The notes: generated by a model not told the origin, from the sequence alone. DNA of 64,000 nt from Melampsora larici-populina 98AG31 (GCF_000204055.1 NW_006768799.1:775291-839290), one strand, 5' to 3'. Shown: positions 13,056-25,513, numbered from the stretch's first letter. Translations and numbers: made by a program.

Positions 13056-13845
13056 TTTATTTTGAGAGACGTTTTTTGTTATCTGCTGGAAATGATGAAT
13101 TGGTTTTGATGTTTGATTTGTTTCGGTTGATGTGATTTCGAGTTCAGATCGAACTTGGTTAGTATTGCTTCGATTGTTCAATGTCTCTTGGTGTTCTTGT
13201 GTTCTTCTTCTTGATGATGGAAGGAGAAGGATACCGAGTGACTGGTTATTTATAAGCATATTCCTAAGCTCAACTCATACATACAAGCATAATTCAACCT
13301 CAGCCGATCCACTCCTCTGAACCTCGATCAAATAAGCAACAACAATTTAGAGGGAACGATATCTTTATGTACCAACTCATTCAGAATTCTCTTTGATCTT
13401 TGGAAGTATTTTCCCATCTACTTGAAGGAAGTTGTTATAATCTGTTTCTGCTCTCCTATGTCGCTGAACAGTGAACTCATTGGAACTTGGCATTGAAGGC
13501 ATTTCCAGATTTTGAAGAAGTCTTTGAACCTTCCTTGAGCAAATCTTATCCTCTGCCTAAAGGGTAGATGTATAAATTGTTCAAGCTCTTCAATGATAAA
13601 TTTATTTGTTTATGGGCATGATGATAGAGATACGTTCAACGGCTCCAAGTTGAGACCAGTTCATGTCTTAGATTATCTCTATCCGAGGCTGGCGCTGGAA
13701 AGCAAAAAGCGTTAGACACCAAAGGTGCAAGTGCAAAGCGCTATGACACAAGGCTTGGTGGACAAGAATCGAGTCAGAATATCAATGGTGACCTTTGCCA
13801 GCTCACAAGCATTCTTAGATCTGATTTATTACCAATGTATGCGAC
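13056..13845. other. Divergent intergenic region
   Basis: Shared upstream region of the Ies1-like gene (-) and the polo-box gene (+). Too short to hold an undetected kinase domain for the downstream gene. No motif stands out. Confidence 0.5.
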
Positions 13846-16082
13846 ATGTTCAGAAGATCAAGAATCCCAATTAGCTCTGTTCGGATTTCAGACCCAGAGG
13901 AATCAAGGCAAGATCACCAATTCACACCTCCTGGTCTTCAATCCGACTTTGAGAAAGCACTTCACATTCATCAGGGTACATCAATCAGCAAACCCGAACA
14001 AAATCCAGACAGATTGACTCCGGCTGAAGGTTCAAATGCTGTACCACCTCGTTTGCAAGCACTTTTAAGACTTGATCATCTTCTTCGTCCATCTCCATTA
14101 ATATCATCAAAAGTGGAACGAAGGATTGTCTCTGAGCCTTTTGGTCGTGCTCCTCAATGGTCTATTGAAGAAGATGCTGAGTTTAATTATCACCGAGACC
14201 GAGAACGGCGTCCTTTTCTATCCAAGAGTGATCAACAACCGGTATCATCTTCAAAGAACCAGCTAATCAAAGTCCAAGGCCTCAAAAGTCGTTATTCTGT
14301 TCAAGTTTCTGATAATGATTCGGATTCTCATCATTCTCGCGATACCCACCAGAGTGATACGATGAGTTCAAAGAAATCATATCGATATAATAGATCTTGG
14401 GCACCATCACCACCGTCAAGCTTCTCAAGTATTACAACTAATGGTGATTATAAGCACAATTCAAGTACATCCCTCTTTGATTCTGATGGAGGAGTACCTT
14501 CGAATGACACCGAAGAATGTTACATCCCACAACTTCAGCCGAAACGCAAATCGCCTCAACTAGTCTTAAAACGCTCACCCACGGTCGGAATATCTAGGCT
14601 CCAGAGCTCTCCGCTGGCTCCTTTGCCAGTACATAGATCGCCGGAACGAGTCTCATGGAGCAAGAGACAGAAGCCATATCCAGACCGTACCCTTGAAGAA
14701 CGGAACATCGATATAGGCAAGAAAGAGGATCCTACTCCCATAGAAAGCGTATCCCGGAAGCTTTCAACAAACCATCAGTCAGCCAACACTTCTGCGCATC
14801 CAGTCGAAGCCATTGACAAACCGAACATAGAAAGAAATCTTTCGCTAGAGAATATGATCGCATCTCTACCTTCAGTACCAAGACCGCCAACTAGAGAGCA
14901 TCTTAAACACACGAGTCGTCCGGTATCCACCACTCGTAACCTTAGAGCACTTTCAGAGCCTACACCGATCACTGAGGCGTATGTACCTGAAGCGCATACT
15001 CAAGTGCATTTTAAATCTCCTGCCGATCTTTCGATTGCGCGACGGAAAGCTGCGACTTCAAGGATGAAAGATTCACCTGAGAATCAAAGTCAGACAAGGA
15101 CTCACAAGTCTCTCTCTAATAACGTCAACGATCAAACCTCTATTCCTCATATAGATTCTAATAAGATTACGGATACAGAGACTCCGCTTAATCCTCTCAA
15201 GAGTACAATAAAACCTATCTCTACTCAAGGTTTATCACCTCTTATCAAGTCACTCAAATATGGTCTTCTACAATTAGCACTTCCGAAGAGTGATCTTACT
15301 GTCGAACCGTTCGATGGTCTTGAAGTGAGGTTTTGGTTGAAGAAAGAAGCAATTGAATATCTGGGATCTGAAAGTGGTGATTTAATTGTTATCAAACAAG
15401 ATGGTCAAACGGTCAGTAATAGAGTTTTTTTAATTACCAAGAAGAAACTCTGATGAGGATGATTTTAAATATTCATTAGGTTCAATGTATGATGAGATCA
15501 CCTGACTTCTCTTCAAAAGCTGAACCATCAACTTTAGAAACATCAATACAAAAATCGATTCCATTAGCTACTTTTTATCATTTATCAGCACTACCAACAT
15601 ACTTATTAAAATTAATTAAATATATTGAAAGGAACCTTGAATTGATTAAAAGTCAAACACCATTTTTGATTTTTAAAATTTCAAGTTTAAATTATTTTCA
15701 AGGTGCTAGATGTCTAGTTATGATGAATGGTGAAAAACCCGATATTGTGATTGATTGGTCAGGTCTTCAAAAAATCAAAATTTCTAGAAAGAAGCGTAAA
15801 GTTTTTGTTTGGAATAGGAATAGAGGTATAGAAGGTAATGATCGGATGAGTAAAATGGTGGGTGGGTGCGATGCAGAAGGCAAAATTGGAGATGAGTTTG
15901 TTGAAGAGTTGAGAGAAGGTTGTACAAAGTTGAAGAGTGAGAGTGAAAGAGTGAAAGAGATTAGTTTGTTGGATGATAGGTTGGATTGTTTGATACGATG
16001 TATTGAGATGTCTGATACTGTTCTGAAAGTTTTCAAAGGTGGTACACTGAGGGATACGAGTCCTGTGACTCTTCACTCGTGA
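13846..16082 (+). CDS. Kinase-less protein with a Plk4-like cryptic polo box at the C-terminus
   Basis: Two exons, 13846-15411 and 15480-16082, joined by a phase-0 GTCAGT..TTAG intron; about 722 aa. The first ~460 residues are Ser/Pro/Arg-rich and look disordered. From about residue 463 the protein becomes ordered: LSPLIKSLKYGLLQLALP, then VEPFDGLEVRFWLKKEAIEYL, VIKQDGQTVQ, LPTYLLKLIKYIERNLELI, KSQTPFLIF and GARCLVMMNGEKPDIVIDW, ending in a long helix. Spacing and sequence resemble the cryptic polo box of Plk4/SAK (SILD..EV..EL.K, DGxTI, LP..Y..KYQYASRFVQLV, KSPKITYF, KCILMEN). No kinase domain precedes it. Plk4 is a centriole-duplication kinase, and dikaryotic fungi lack centrioles, so any role (for example at the spindle pole body) is speculative. 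An earlier start or missed 5' exon is possible. Confidence 0.55.
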
Positions 16083-16876
16083 AATGTATAATGGAGTTTT
16101 ACTATTTTTTGTATACAATAGCTAGATATGTTGATAAATGACTATAAATTGTTTTTCTTATTATTCAATGCTATCTTGTCTTCATAACATTGGCAAACTT
16201 TTTTGGGTTTTCAGAAATTTAGTTCACATCATCCTTCACTGCCAACATATTTACCTTGGATTTTTCAACCTTGGATGCTAAACCTCTCACAGAAGCTCCC
16301 CAGGGGACTCATACAAGGTAATTCTCAGCACAAAAGAATACCTTGGATGAAAACCTCAGACAAGGCCTGTTCAAGGATTTACCTCCAACAATGCCTTGGA
16401 TGTCTCAACCCAACACATCTATGCTGGCAGTGCTTGTCAATTGATGATCAAATCATTTGAAGATCTACCAATTGTACTCATTCATATTGATTAATGCAGA
16501 GTGATAACATAAGTCATGCTTGAAATCATTGAGACTAGTTTTGTATGGCACTTCAGCCTCAATTGGCTATAAAAATATATGTTATGTACCAAGAAGCATG
16601 TCACATAAAGCTTCATATGTGAGTAGTTTGAAATTCAAAGATTAGATTTAGCAGGTGAGATTTAGGTATTAGCTAAGGAAAATTTGAAAGACAATGAGCA
16701 TCCAGAGGGATGGAGATATGAGCAGATGACAAACAGACAGACATAATCAGATAACAACATGAGAAGGTCTTGTGAGAAAAATGGAAATGAAGTGATCTAA
16801 ATGAGTCATCATTTTATGTGGGTGTAAAATATGTCCTTTGTAGTACTTTGACTAACAATCATCAGGAGTTGTCCTG
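16083..16876. other. Intergenic region before repeat cluster
   Basis: No coding signal. Contains scattered short repeats around the word ACCTTGGAT (16250-16400) and AT-rich DNA; likely degenerate repeat sequence. Confidence 0.4.
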
Positions 16877-17265
16877 AACATATAAAAAAGTGCTGATATC
16901 ATTTTGAGAAATTCTTTTCCTAAGAGGCTGTGCTGGCTGCCTGCATTAGGGGGTTTCAAGGCAAGAAACTTATGGTATTTTACAGTCCAACAAGTTGTCC
17001 AATGTTGAAAAATATACCGTAGATTGAAAAAAATTGGGACACCATTTGACTGTATATTTTCAGAAAAAAAAAACGTAAAATTCAAGGGCCCATTTGGCTG
17101 GTTTTCCCAAAATTTCAGTCTGCCCCCTTTTCAAGGGGCGGATTGAAAAACTCAAAATTTGGTATTGCACATTACCAAAAAGTCAACCAAAAAGGTCAAT
17201 GAAAGATCAAAATGATTGTCATTGACCATTTGATCACCGGTCAAATGTTTGGTAACAATGATTCA
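16877..17265 (+). repeat. 389-bp direct repeat, left copy
   Basis: Starts AACATATAAAAAAGTGCTGA and ends GGTAACAATGATTCA. Nearly identical, in the same orientation, to 18721-19111. Contains an internal short inverted repeat (GGTCAATG...CATTGACC). Its ends do not form the TG..CA of a standard LTR and no target duplication is evident, so its class is unresolved. Confidence 0.75.
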
Positions 17266-17654
17266 TGACGGACGGTACCCAAAGGCACGACGGTACTGTC
17301 AATTTCCATGATACGAGTAAGGGTCGGGTAATGGGTGACCCACAGGAATATCCTTCTATCGAGGATACTTCATCTGACGCGAGAGATTCAGGTACAAGGT
17401 TGATAAGTATTCTTTTCACCTTGAAAATCTCTTCACGCGCCATTTCCCCATTCCCGCAATTCCCACACTCGTATTTGGGATATCACTCATTATCTCACTA
17501 TCACTCTTTCTCTCTCACATAGTAAGCTTCCTAAGCTTTCACTATCTTCTCTCTCTTTTTTGAACGGATTGAGCAACACAGTATACATCTATACCTTAGA
17601 CAAATCCTGTCCATATACCTTCTCCAATTATTCCTCAACTGTCTATAATTGAAG

Positions 17655-18740
17655 ATGCCGGGCAACAGCAGGGAAGCTACAAACACGGAGAATTTCAATG
17701 CGATGCTGAGGAGATCTAGTGATAGATTACGAGGTGGATCAGTACCTCCTCCAGATTTGGAGATTATCGTACCGACTCAACAAGTGGGAAATATACGTGG
17801 AAGAGGTCACGGCCGTGGCCGTGGGAATGGCCCTGCGTCAACCAGAGGAACACGTCAGCGCCCGACGACTAAAGGTTCAACGCCTGTGGTTACTTTAACG
17901 GTTCCCAGAACGGATGAAGCTTCAACTAACAACCTGACAGTCCCCGGGAATGGAGGACCTACTCCATCCAACACGCCAGACGCGACACTTGATACGACTT
18001 TACCGGTTGATCAGACCAGTCAATCACCCTCTGGAACTTCAGTTATACATTCTGCTGGTTTAATCGCAAGAGATAATGTAGGCAATAGCAACGTACAAAG
18101 TTGTAAGCCACAATTAATACCCATTTTACCCACCGTGGGGTGATGCCACATAATGTGATGGTTTATTGCCCACCTTTGGTGATGCCACGTGATTGTGAAG
18201 CCTCCAGCAAAGGAGAGGAGAGATAATACAAAACTGATCAAACTTGGGTCAATTATTCTTCCTTGATTTCCCCCGAAAGAGCGCTTGCCCACTCGCAGAA
18301 ACACAGCGACAGCTGCAGGTGAAAGTCCACCTCAAGGATTTCATTCTTGGCTAAAGGCAAATGGTCTCGCCGTCGTAAACAACCTTGATCCTACTGTTCC
18401 GGCCATACAAAACATTTTGTCAGTTCTTACGAAAAGGACAGCTACGACTACCCAAGCTGCGACTCCTTCAGCCCCAGCCGTAAAATCAAGAGAAAAAGGT
18501 CTCACCGATAAGACGGTAGTCCAGGTTGACTTGACTAAAGACGACATACCTACGCCAACCGACAAGAATAAAGTCGAAGTAGGAGAAGCCGGTATCGAAG
18601 TTAACAGACTCATTGCTCTTTCACCTCATTTCAAGTCTAAAATGAAGCCTGTCAATGGTTACGTTCCATTGTTGATATTCAATACTATGTGGTTAAAACA
18701 AGACTTGACACGTTACTCTCAACATATAAAAAAGTGCTGA
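17655..18740 (+). pseudogene. Transposon-type gene (RG-rich, gag/accessory-like), 3' end cut by a repeat
   Basis: An ATG at 17655 (MPGNSREATNTENF) opens a frame that is Arg/Gly-rich around residues 50-60 (GRGHGRGRG) and Thr/Pro-rich after. The frame stops at 18143. A second coding stretch, 18285-18740 in frame 3, reads GFHSWLKANGLAVVNNLDP, SPHFKSKMKPVNGYVPLL and MWLKQDLTRYSQ, then runs directly into the repeat at 18721. An intron between about 18100 and 18310 would join them. Composition and repeat context suggest a TE-borne gene of a type amplified in rust genomes; the product is not recognised. Truncation by the right-hand repeat copy is seen directly. Confidence 0.5.
18128..18200 (+). repeat. 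Two-unit imperfect tandem repeat
   Basis: The words GCCCACCGTGGGGTGATGCC and GCCCACCTTTGGTGATGCC occur about 40 nt apart, each followed by AC and a GTGATTG-like stretch. It sits in the presumed intron of the TE-type gene. Confidence 0.5.
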
Positions 18741-19111
18741 TATCATTTTGAGCAATCCTTTTCCTAAGAGGCTGTGCTGGCTGCCTGCAATAGGGGTTTT
18801 CAAGGCAAGAAACATATGGTATTTTATAGTCCAACAAGTTGTTCAATGTTGCAAAATATACCGTAAATTGAAAAGAATTGGGACACCACTGTTGACCATA
18901 TATTTTCAGAACAAAAACCCGTAAAATTCAAGGGCCCATTTGGCTGATTTTCCCAAAATTTCAGTCTGCCCCCTTTTCAAGGGGCAGATTGAAAAACTCA
19001 AAATTTGGTATTACACATTACCAAAAAGTCAACCAAAAAGGTCAATGAAAGATCAAAATGATTGTCATTGACCATTTGATCACCGGTCAAATGTTTGGTA
19101 ACAATGATTCA
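18721..19111 (+). repeat. 391-bp direct repeat, right copy
   Basis: Near-identical to 16877-17265, same orientation, about 1.46 kb downstream. It interrupts the coding frame ending ..LTRYSQ. The pair could be terminal repeats of a non-autonomous element or two separate insertions of one short element. Confidence 0.75.
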
Positions 19112-19639
19112 AAAGCTCTTTTTTGGTCAAAACTTGAAATCTAATTGATTGATTTTATTTTACAATTAATGCAGTCTCAGTCAAAAGTCACTTGAATTTT
19201 TTGATTCATATCAACACTTATACTGGTTGGAATTTCAATCACTAACTAAAGAATATTGCAAATACAATGATCAATCACAAAAGAAATGATAGAAGAACAT
19301 TGGGGAGGGCTTGATCAAAAATTGGCAATAGACATTATAGAAAAGGAAATGGGTGATCACAAAAGAATGTGATCAATCAAATAAAAACAAGAGTAAATGA
19401 AATGGGTGTGTGAATGAAATAAAAGGGTGGTTGGTGTCTTGTGTAGAAGATGGTGAAGTTGATTGATTGAGGGGCAAAAAGAGTTTTGGGGGTTGAAAAA
19501 CACCCTTGAGGCTGTTTTTCAAATTGGATCAGTATTTGGCCAAAAGCTGCATTTGGTTTTTAGCTGAACGGGCCCTAAGAAACTTGGCTGTTTTCTAAAA
19601 AGTTTCACAAAAAGTTTCTGACATGAAACCCCCTATACC
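19112..19639. other. Intergenic, repeat-like
   Basis: AT-rich sequence with TGATTGATC-type short words and no gene-like frame. Holds the 3' flank of the RING gene. Confidence 0.4.
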
Positions 19640-21760
19640 TCAAGATGAAGTATGTTTTGTATCCAGTTGCTCCCAAAAAATGTGCTCTTTACAAGTGAGA
19701 GGAAGTTCAATATGTTTTCGACATTTGGGACATTTGAATTCCTCTCTGTGATGTGCAGCTGATTTTGTCATTTCCTGAATTTAATCAAAAAATGTACAAT
19801 CAAACATCAGTGAATTATACCTTTATTTTTTGCAGCAAACATACGAATCTATCAGGTTACCTTCAAGTTCATACAATGATGATGAAAAATATGGGTATGA
19901 TGACATCTCAACTGGATAACCCTTTGTCCTTGAAGAAATCCTTCTAGACAGATGGGACATTCATCAGGGTACTCTTCTTTGGATTCAATTTGAAGCAAGA
20001 CATCTGATTTGAATTTGTAGTGTCCAATTTTATCTACAAATATATAAGGGAAAAATTGATCAGTCATCCATTGAACATAAAATCAACCAATAAATCTGTC
20101 TCTTGGTGTTATCAAAGTCTTCTGCTGATATCTGCTGAGTTGTCAAAAAAGATTTTTTGATTTTGAGAAATTCAACAGCTTTGGTGACAGAGATTAATAT
20201 CTTTTATTGGCTGATCCAATCTTGCTGCAAGGTATTATTTGTAAGATTGAGGCTGGAATCAGAAGCACTTACTATCCATTTCCACCTGACTATCCAAATA
20301 TCTTCCAAGTTCTGGATAATCAGTCCTTGCTATAACCATCAAGTCAATGAAAGTATCTTGATCAAAAAAATACTTTTCCTTTTTTTTGATATCCAGACCA
20401 TATGTCTCTGCCTGTCCCCCTTTCAATGCAGAGTCTTGGATATGCAATAAATGAAGGCGGTCTTTGAGGAAATCTAGACAGAGATTCCAACTGTTAAGAC
20501 TCAAAAAAAGATTTGCCATGTAAGGATCAATATCTCCTCCCTCAAGGTATTGTTCAATATGAGGCTTTAATTTAGATTGGCATTGGATTATCTTTGAAAT
20601 CTGTTTGAAATGGTGATTTGCGTCCACATTGGTCTTTATACACCTCCTTGAATTTGGAAAGAATGTCCATAGATGCTGCAATATGCGAAACAAGCATCGA
20701 GTTTCTTGAGTTGAAGTAGTCTTTTCATTCATGTGCTGCATAGACTTCAATGTCAATGACTTGACAATAGCTGGGTTGGATAAAGAGCTTCTTTGAATCA
20801 AGGAATCATCTATTTCTATCAAGGTAGGTGATAGTGCTTCAGAGAGCTGGAGTTTATTTCTTATGTTTACAATCAACTCAACTTGCTTGAGAATTTCTAT
20901 AATGTCTATGATATGAACCATTTGAATTAGCTTCAAATGTCTCTTAGGGAAGAAAAACATTGAGCAAACAGATATTAGGTTACTCACAATCATTCTCAGG
21001 GAAGCTGTCTAGTATTCCGCTTGATACACCCTCTATCCAAAGCCTGCTAAAGTCATTATCTGAAGACAATATGGATAATCAATTCCTTATCCTCAACAGT
21101 GATCAAACAAAACATACCTTTTGATAGGAAAAGCTCCAGTCCTCCTCGGGAAACAGGACCTGTCGTTGGATCAAGTCTGATTGCTTGAAGTTCTCCCCTT
21201 GGCAAGAAAGATTGAAGTATTTGAAGAACACTTAAATTCCACAGTCTTTCATCCACTTTCAGATCTTCTCTTTGTAAATCTTCCAGTGCATTGATGATAA
21301 ACATTTCCAGCTCAGATCCATTCTTGAAGAGGTCAACTCCATTATCAAGATGTTTGACCGCAATCATCAATTTTTCACCTTTGGTCTTGAGAGCTCCACC
21401 ATATTTTTGAGCTTCTGTTGCAAGATTTAAAATCTTTTGCAGAATCTCCCAATCATTAATACATTCTCCAGGGTTGTTTTCTATCATCTGTGCACTAGCT
21501 GCCTGTGCATGAGTTTCATGTTTGAATGCCCCATTCAATGGTCCAAAAATCTCTAACTCCTTAAATCTTCCATGCATGGTGCCAGTTTCATGGGTTGAAT
21601 GTCCTCCTAGATGAAGATTTTCAATCTCAGAGTTGGAAAATGTGTCACGCTCAACCCAGTTTATCAGCCCTTGTTGAAAAAAACTTTCCCGGTCAGTGAG
21701 TGTGTAGACACAGCTAAACAACATCAAGTAGATCCCACAGGCCAAGATGAATTGATTCAT
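19640..21760 (-). CDS. RING-H2 protein with N-terminal signal peptide (putative E3 ubiquitin ligase)
   Basis: Five exons on the minus strand: 21760-21118, 21059-20988, 20905-20273, 20033-19861 and 19774-19640; 1656 nt, 551 aa, phases close. The start MNQFILACGIYLMLFSCVYT is a convincing signal peptide or membrane anchor. Residues ~30-450 form an alpha-helical region with no family I recognise. At about residues 475-525 lies a C3H2C3 RING: CPICLEGF, VIQLRCHH, HIFHHHCMNL and EFKCPKCRKHI. RING-H2 proteins recruit E2 enzymes for ubiquitin transfer. A RING behind a signal peptide suggests either an ER/secretory membrane ligase or a secreted protein; no transmembrane segment after the signal peptide is obvious by eye. 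Exon 3's start uses the acceptor at 20906/20907, the only one keeping frame. Confidence 0.72.
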
Positions 21761-21939
21761 ATTGGTTGGGTTAGTAATAAGGGTGAATTTCTGTGGCCAA
21801 AGTTGTGATGGGATGATAATCAGAAAGAATTGTTAGAAACATTAGTTGGGTCTTGATCAGTGGTTTAGTTTCCAAGGAGAATTCATATTCAAACAGTCTT
21901 TTGTAAGATTCTCTTACTTCCCTGAAAATTTCAAAACAT

Positions 21940-22000
21940 GAAACATGAAACATGAAACATGAAACCTGAAACATGAAACCTGAAACTGAAACCTGAAACT
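21940..22000. repeat. Short tandem repeat (TGAAACA/CC units)
   Basis: About eight units of ATGAAACA or CTGAAACC in tandem lie just upstream of the RING gene's start. A simple minisatellite. Confidence 0.8.
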
Positions 22001-22077
22001 TGTAGGTGAGAACACTTTTGTAGACAGAGAACTGTGAATTCTGAGCCCCATGCATGTTCTATAAGTTGATTGAATCA

Positions 22078-22946
22078 TGTTGTGGTAATTAGCTTATGTT
22101 GGTCATTGTTACGTTAATAATTGTTTGGTTAATTTCTCAGTTTTGTCTCATTGGGTCAAGGACTCCCGGTTATGTCATGTTGATTAAGAAGGTCATTTAG
22201 AATGAAGAGAGATGATTAGTGAAATTCAAATTTGGGAAGAAGTTTACAAATAAGGATGTTATGTGATTAGGAGAGTAATGAAGATATCAAATTATTCTGT
22301 TTTGCGAATCAGTCATATGAGACTTGAGCTTTTCTTTTTGTCTAATTTGTAATGAATGTGTATGTGTGTCTGAGTTGTTCTCTGGTTAAATAGTTGCTAC
22401 TGTCCCTCATCCAGATACTTTTCCTTGGCCAAAAAGAATCTGTAAGTGATTTCATTATATACTTGTTTAACTTCATTAAAGTCTAATACATGTCTTTCAA
22501 CTTTTAGTATTACTCAGTTTTCACTTACACTTGTATCTCTTGATCTTGTACATCATTCCTGTTGCTTGTGTACAGGTTTGTCAGTTTGATCTTTCTCAAC
22601 TTCATTTCTTTTTACTAACTGTTGTGGGCTGTTAGGTTTGTCATTTGATTAGCTCTACATAGCTTCTGTGGCTTGTTGCCATACTCACACTTACCTGATT
22701 ACCCCAGGTATGCCAAGTCTGCTTTTGATCAAAAAGAATCTTATTACTCAGTTTTCACTTACACTTGTATCTCTTGATTTTGTACATCATTCCTGTTGCT
22801 TGTGCACAGGTTTGTCATTTGATTAGCTCTATGTAGCTTCTGTGGCTTGTTGCCATACTCACGCTTACCTGATTACCCCAGGTTCCAATTTTCTATCTGG
22901 CTACACCACTTTGCTCACTTTAGCTGAATCAAATCTGATCTTTACA
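22078..22946 (+). mobile_element. Ty1/Copia-type LTR with internal duplication
   Basis: Begins TGTTGTGGTAATTAGC and ends CTTTACA, followed at once by TGGTAGCAAGAG, which resembles the initiator-Met primer-binding site of Copia elements. The LTR carries a duplicated block: sequence from 22507 (TATTACTCAGTTTTCACTT..) recurs from about 22741, and the block from 22635 (GTTTGTCATTTGATTAGC..) recurs from 22809. No matching downstream LTR was seen in the window. Confidence 0.6.
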
Positions 22947-23264
22947 TGGTAGCAAGAGTATGATTATAATATCAACTCTCTTCTTCATCAACGACCTATT
23001 CTTTTATGCAATCTGAAGAGGAAAATAATTGTATTTCTCACACTGACTCCAAGTCTATTGACAGAAATCCTATAACTGTCAACATCAACTCCAAATCTGA
23101 GAAATTGAGCTCAGAATCCTCCTCTTCTACTGTGAAAAGCTTCTCAGGTCTATGGTCTCTGGTTTTACCCTCCATTGTATCACCCAGAATGAGTTCAGAA
23201 CTTCCCGGTGATGTTACTTCCACCAATGCTTCCTATACACCTCTTCAACTGTTTGTACATTGAA

Positions 23265-23779
23265 CTACTACTGCGTTGAGCAAGTTCATTGTCAAGAATG
23301 ATCTCAACGATGAAAATTTCAACTACTGTCATTTACTTATACATCAATCCATCAAATCATTAGGCTATGGATCATACCTTGATGTGAAAGACTATAGAGA
23401 CACATCACTTACTGATGACAACCATAAGAAAGTGAAGTTTGTAATTTCCACTTGGATCCTCAACAAATGTGAAGGTGTAAATGGTGAATGTGCTAGAGAT
23501 AAGTTAACCCATAGGGATCCTACTACTAAAGATATCATGATTGTTTATGATCCTTACGTTTTATGGAGTCATCTCAAGACTTTTCATTCAAACATTTCTG
23601 AAGCAAAACTCAAACATATTGAAATTGCTCTGCAGAACATGACTCAACTTAGATCTGATAGCTTAAAAATTCACATTGACAAATTTTCATCTTTACTCCA
23701 AGAATATCATAAATTCAAGGGTAATATGTCAGATACTCAAGCAGCAAGAACTCTTATCAGAAGTCTTAATTGGTTATGA
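23265..23779 (+). pseudogene. Copia-type gag fragment
   Basis: Lies just inside the LTR. The frame reads NDLNDENFNYCHLLIHQSIK, VISTWILNKCEGV, LWSHLKTFHSNISEAKLKHI and FSSLLQEYHKFKGN, the UBN2-like Copia gag pattern. It stops after LIRSLNW at 23779, and no protease, integrase or reverse transcriptase follows. A truncated, non-functional retrotransposon remnant. Confidence 0.6.
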
Positions 23780-23984
23780 CAGAGAAGTATTGGGAAGTTA
23801 CAAAGTGTCTCTAGAAATGAGATGTGTGAGGGTTTTCTGCTTGGCGGGTTTGGCACTGACTACACAGCAAAGTCTTACTGATTCCCAGATGGCCCTTAAT
23901 TTTGTACTCTTTCACTCTATTGCTATTGCCATAGGCCAAATATCTCATCATGATCTCAGAAGCTTCAAGAAATGCTTGATGAGT

Positions 23985-25513
23985 TGGTCAAGGTGGTGGT
24001 GTGTTTTCAATTATAGCTTTCTCTTGCATATCTACTTGAATGATTTGAACAATCTCTTTGAAGGTCCATTCTTCTAACCTACTTGAGTGTTTACCAATAA
24101 GATTAAGGATATGTGAGATTGACATGCAGTTTGGTGCATGAAAAATTGTCAAGCTTTCAAAACTGTTCAAGTCAGTGCTTAAAGTTTCTATAGCAGTTGT
24201 CAATGATTGGATCAGAATTGAAGTCTTCAGAAGGTATATCATCATTGTGGTTCTTGACTGATCCTTCTAGATTTCAATACAACAGAATGCCAGACTTTTT
24301 ACGGCAATTCACAATTGTCATATTGGTAACCCAGTACCAGGCCTTGGAAGCAAGTTTCACAGTGTCCAATTGATGAATTTTGTAGATCTCGCCAATTGGG
24401 ATGTTGAGCTTGTAGCAATTGATGGCAAAGTCTATGAATTCAGAACAGTAATAACACTTGAAGTTTGCAATGATGCCCGCATCAACTTGTTGGATGTGAG
24501 ATGTGAGATTTGGAGCAAAGAATTCAAGTTGGTTGTTTTTTAAAGGTTTAGCTGGGTTGGTTGATCAATAGCCAGAAAAATTGTCAACAAGGAGTAGAAT
24601 CTTGCAGCACTCAAGTTTAAGGTCTTGGTCCCAAGATTCAATCCATTCTATGAAAAGGCTAGTCTGCATCCAAGCTTTTGTATTGTTCCGGTAGTAAAAG
24701 CCAAGCTGCTCACCTGTCTTTCCATGAAAGCAGACTGGCTTGTTAGCTTTCCCTATGGCTAGAGGGTGCTGTTTGTTGGATCCATTGGCATCAACTTTGG
24801 ACTAAATGTCAATCCCCTATCTGGAGGCATTCTACAGAAGGGACAGATACATGAATATTTTTTAAAGAATTCAAAGCCTATCATATTTCAGACTTACTCA
24901 TAAAAACGGCCAGTCTCATCCATATTATATATGTTGGCAAGATTGTATAGATCAGTGATAGCACAGACACGGGGGGTTCTGCAGAAACAGCATCAGGGGA
25001 AGCTGAACCAGTCTCTCTGTGATGTTTGATTGAACGTAGACCCAACTGGCTCTTATAGCTTGTCAACCATCCATTGGAAACACACAGTCAATCTTCAACT
25101 GGTATCTTGAAGAGGTCAGCAAAGCAATTACACATCACTTGGAGGATTGATCCAGTCAAGACAAACCCCAGTTGCTCAGCCTGAGTAACCCAGGTCTCAA
25201 GTGTGTGGTTTACTTGTGGATGCTCTGTTAGAATCTTTTGCTTGGCATGAACACCAGCACCGGAAGTATAATCGGCACAAATCTTTGTCTCTTCAGGCAA
25301 CCATTCCAAAAGCCAAGGCTGTCCAAATAGCAGCGCAAGATAAATTTCTTTACATACTTTTGCAGTCTTAGTTTTAATCCCTCCATTGGCGCGATGCCAG
25401 TTCAAAATCTTGATTTGTTGAGAAAAGGTTGGGTTGACCTTCTTCATTACTTTTTCCTTTGTATTTGTAGGATTTGTTTGACAATAATATTTGGCTGTAA
25501 AGTTTCCGTACAT
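23985..25513 (-). pseudogene. Pogo/Tigger-type DDE transposase, disabled
   Basis: Read on the minus strand: an N-terminal helix-turn-helix region (FSQQIKILNWHRANGGIKTK, QPWLLEWLPEE), then FKIPVED and NGWLTSYKSQLGLRSIKHH. The catalytic block follows: IYNMDETG, ANKPVCFHGKTGEQLGFYYR, LLLVDNFSG (second Asp) and HIQQVDAGIIANFK (third Asp). The fragments are spread over several frames with in-frame stops (for example TGA at the minus position right after DNFSGY). Tc1/mariner-superfamily, CENP-B-like class. No terminal inverted repeats were found around it. Confidence 0.7.
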
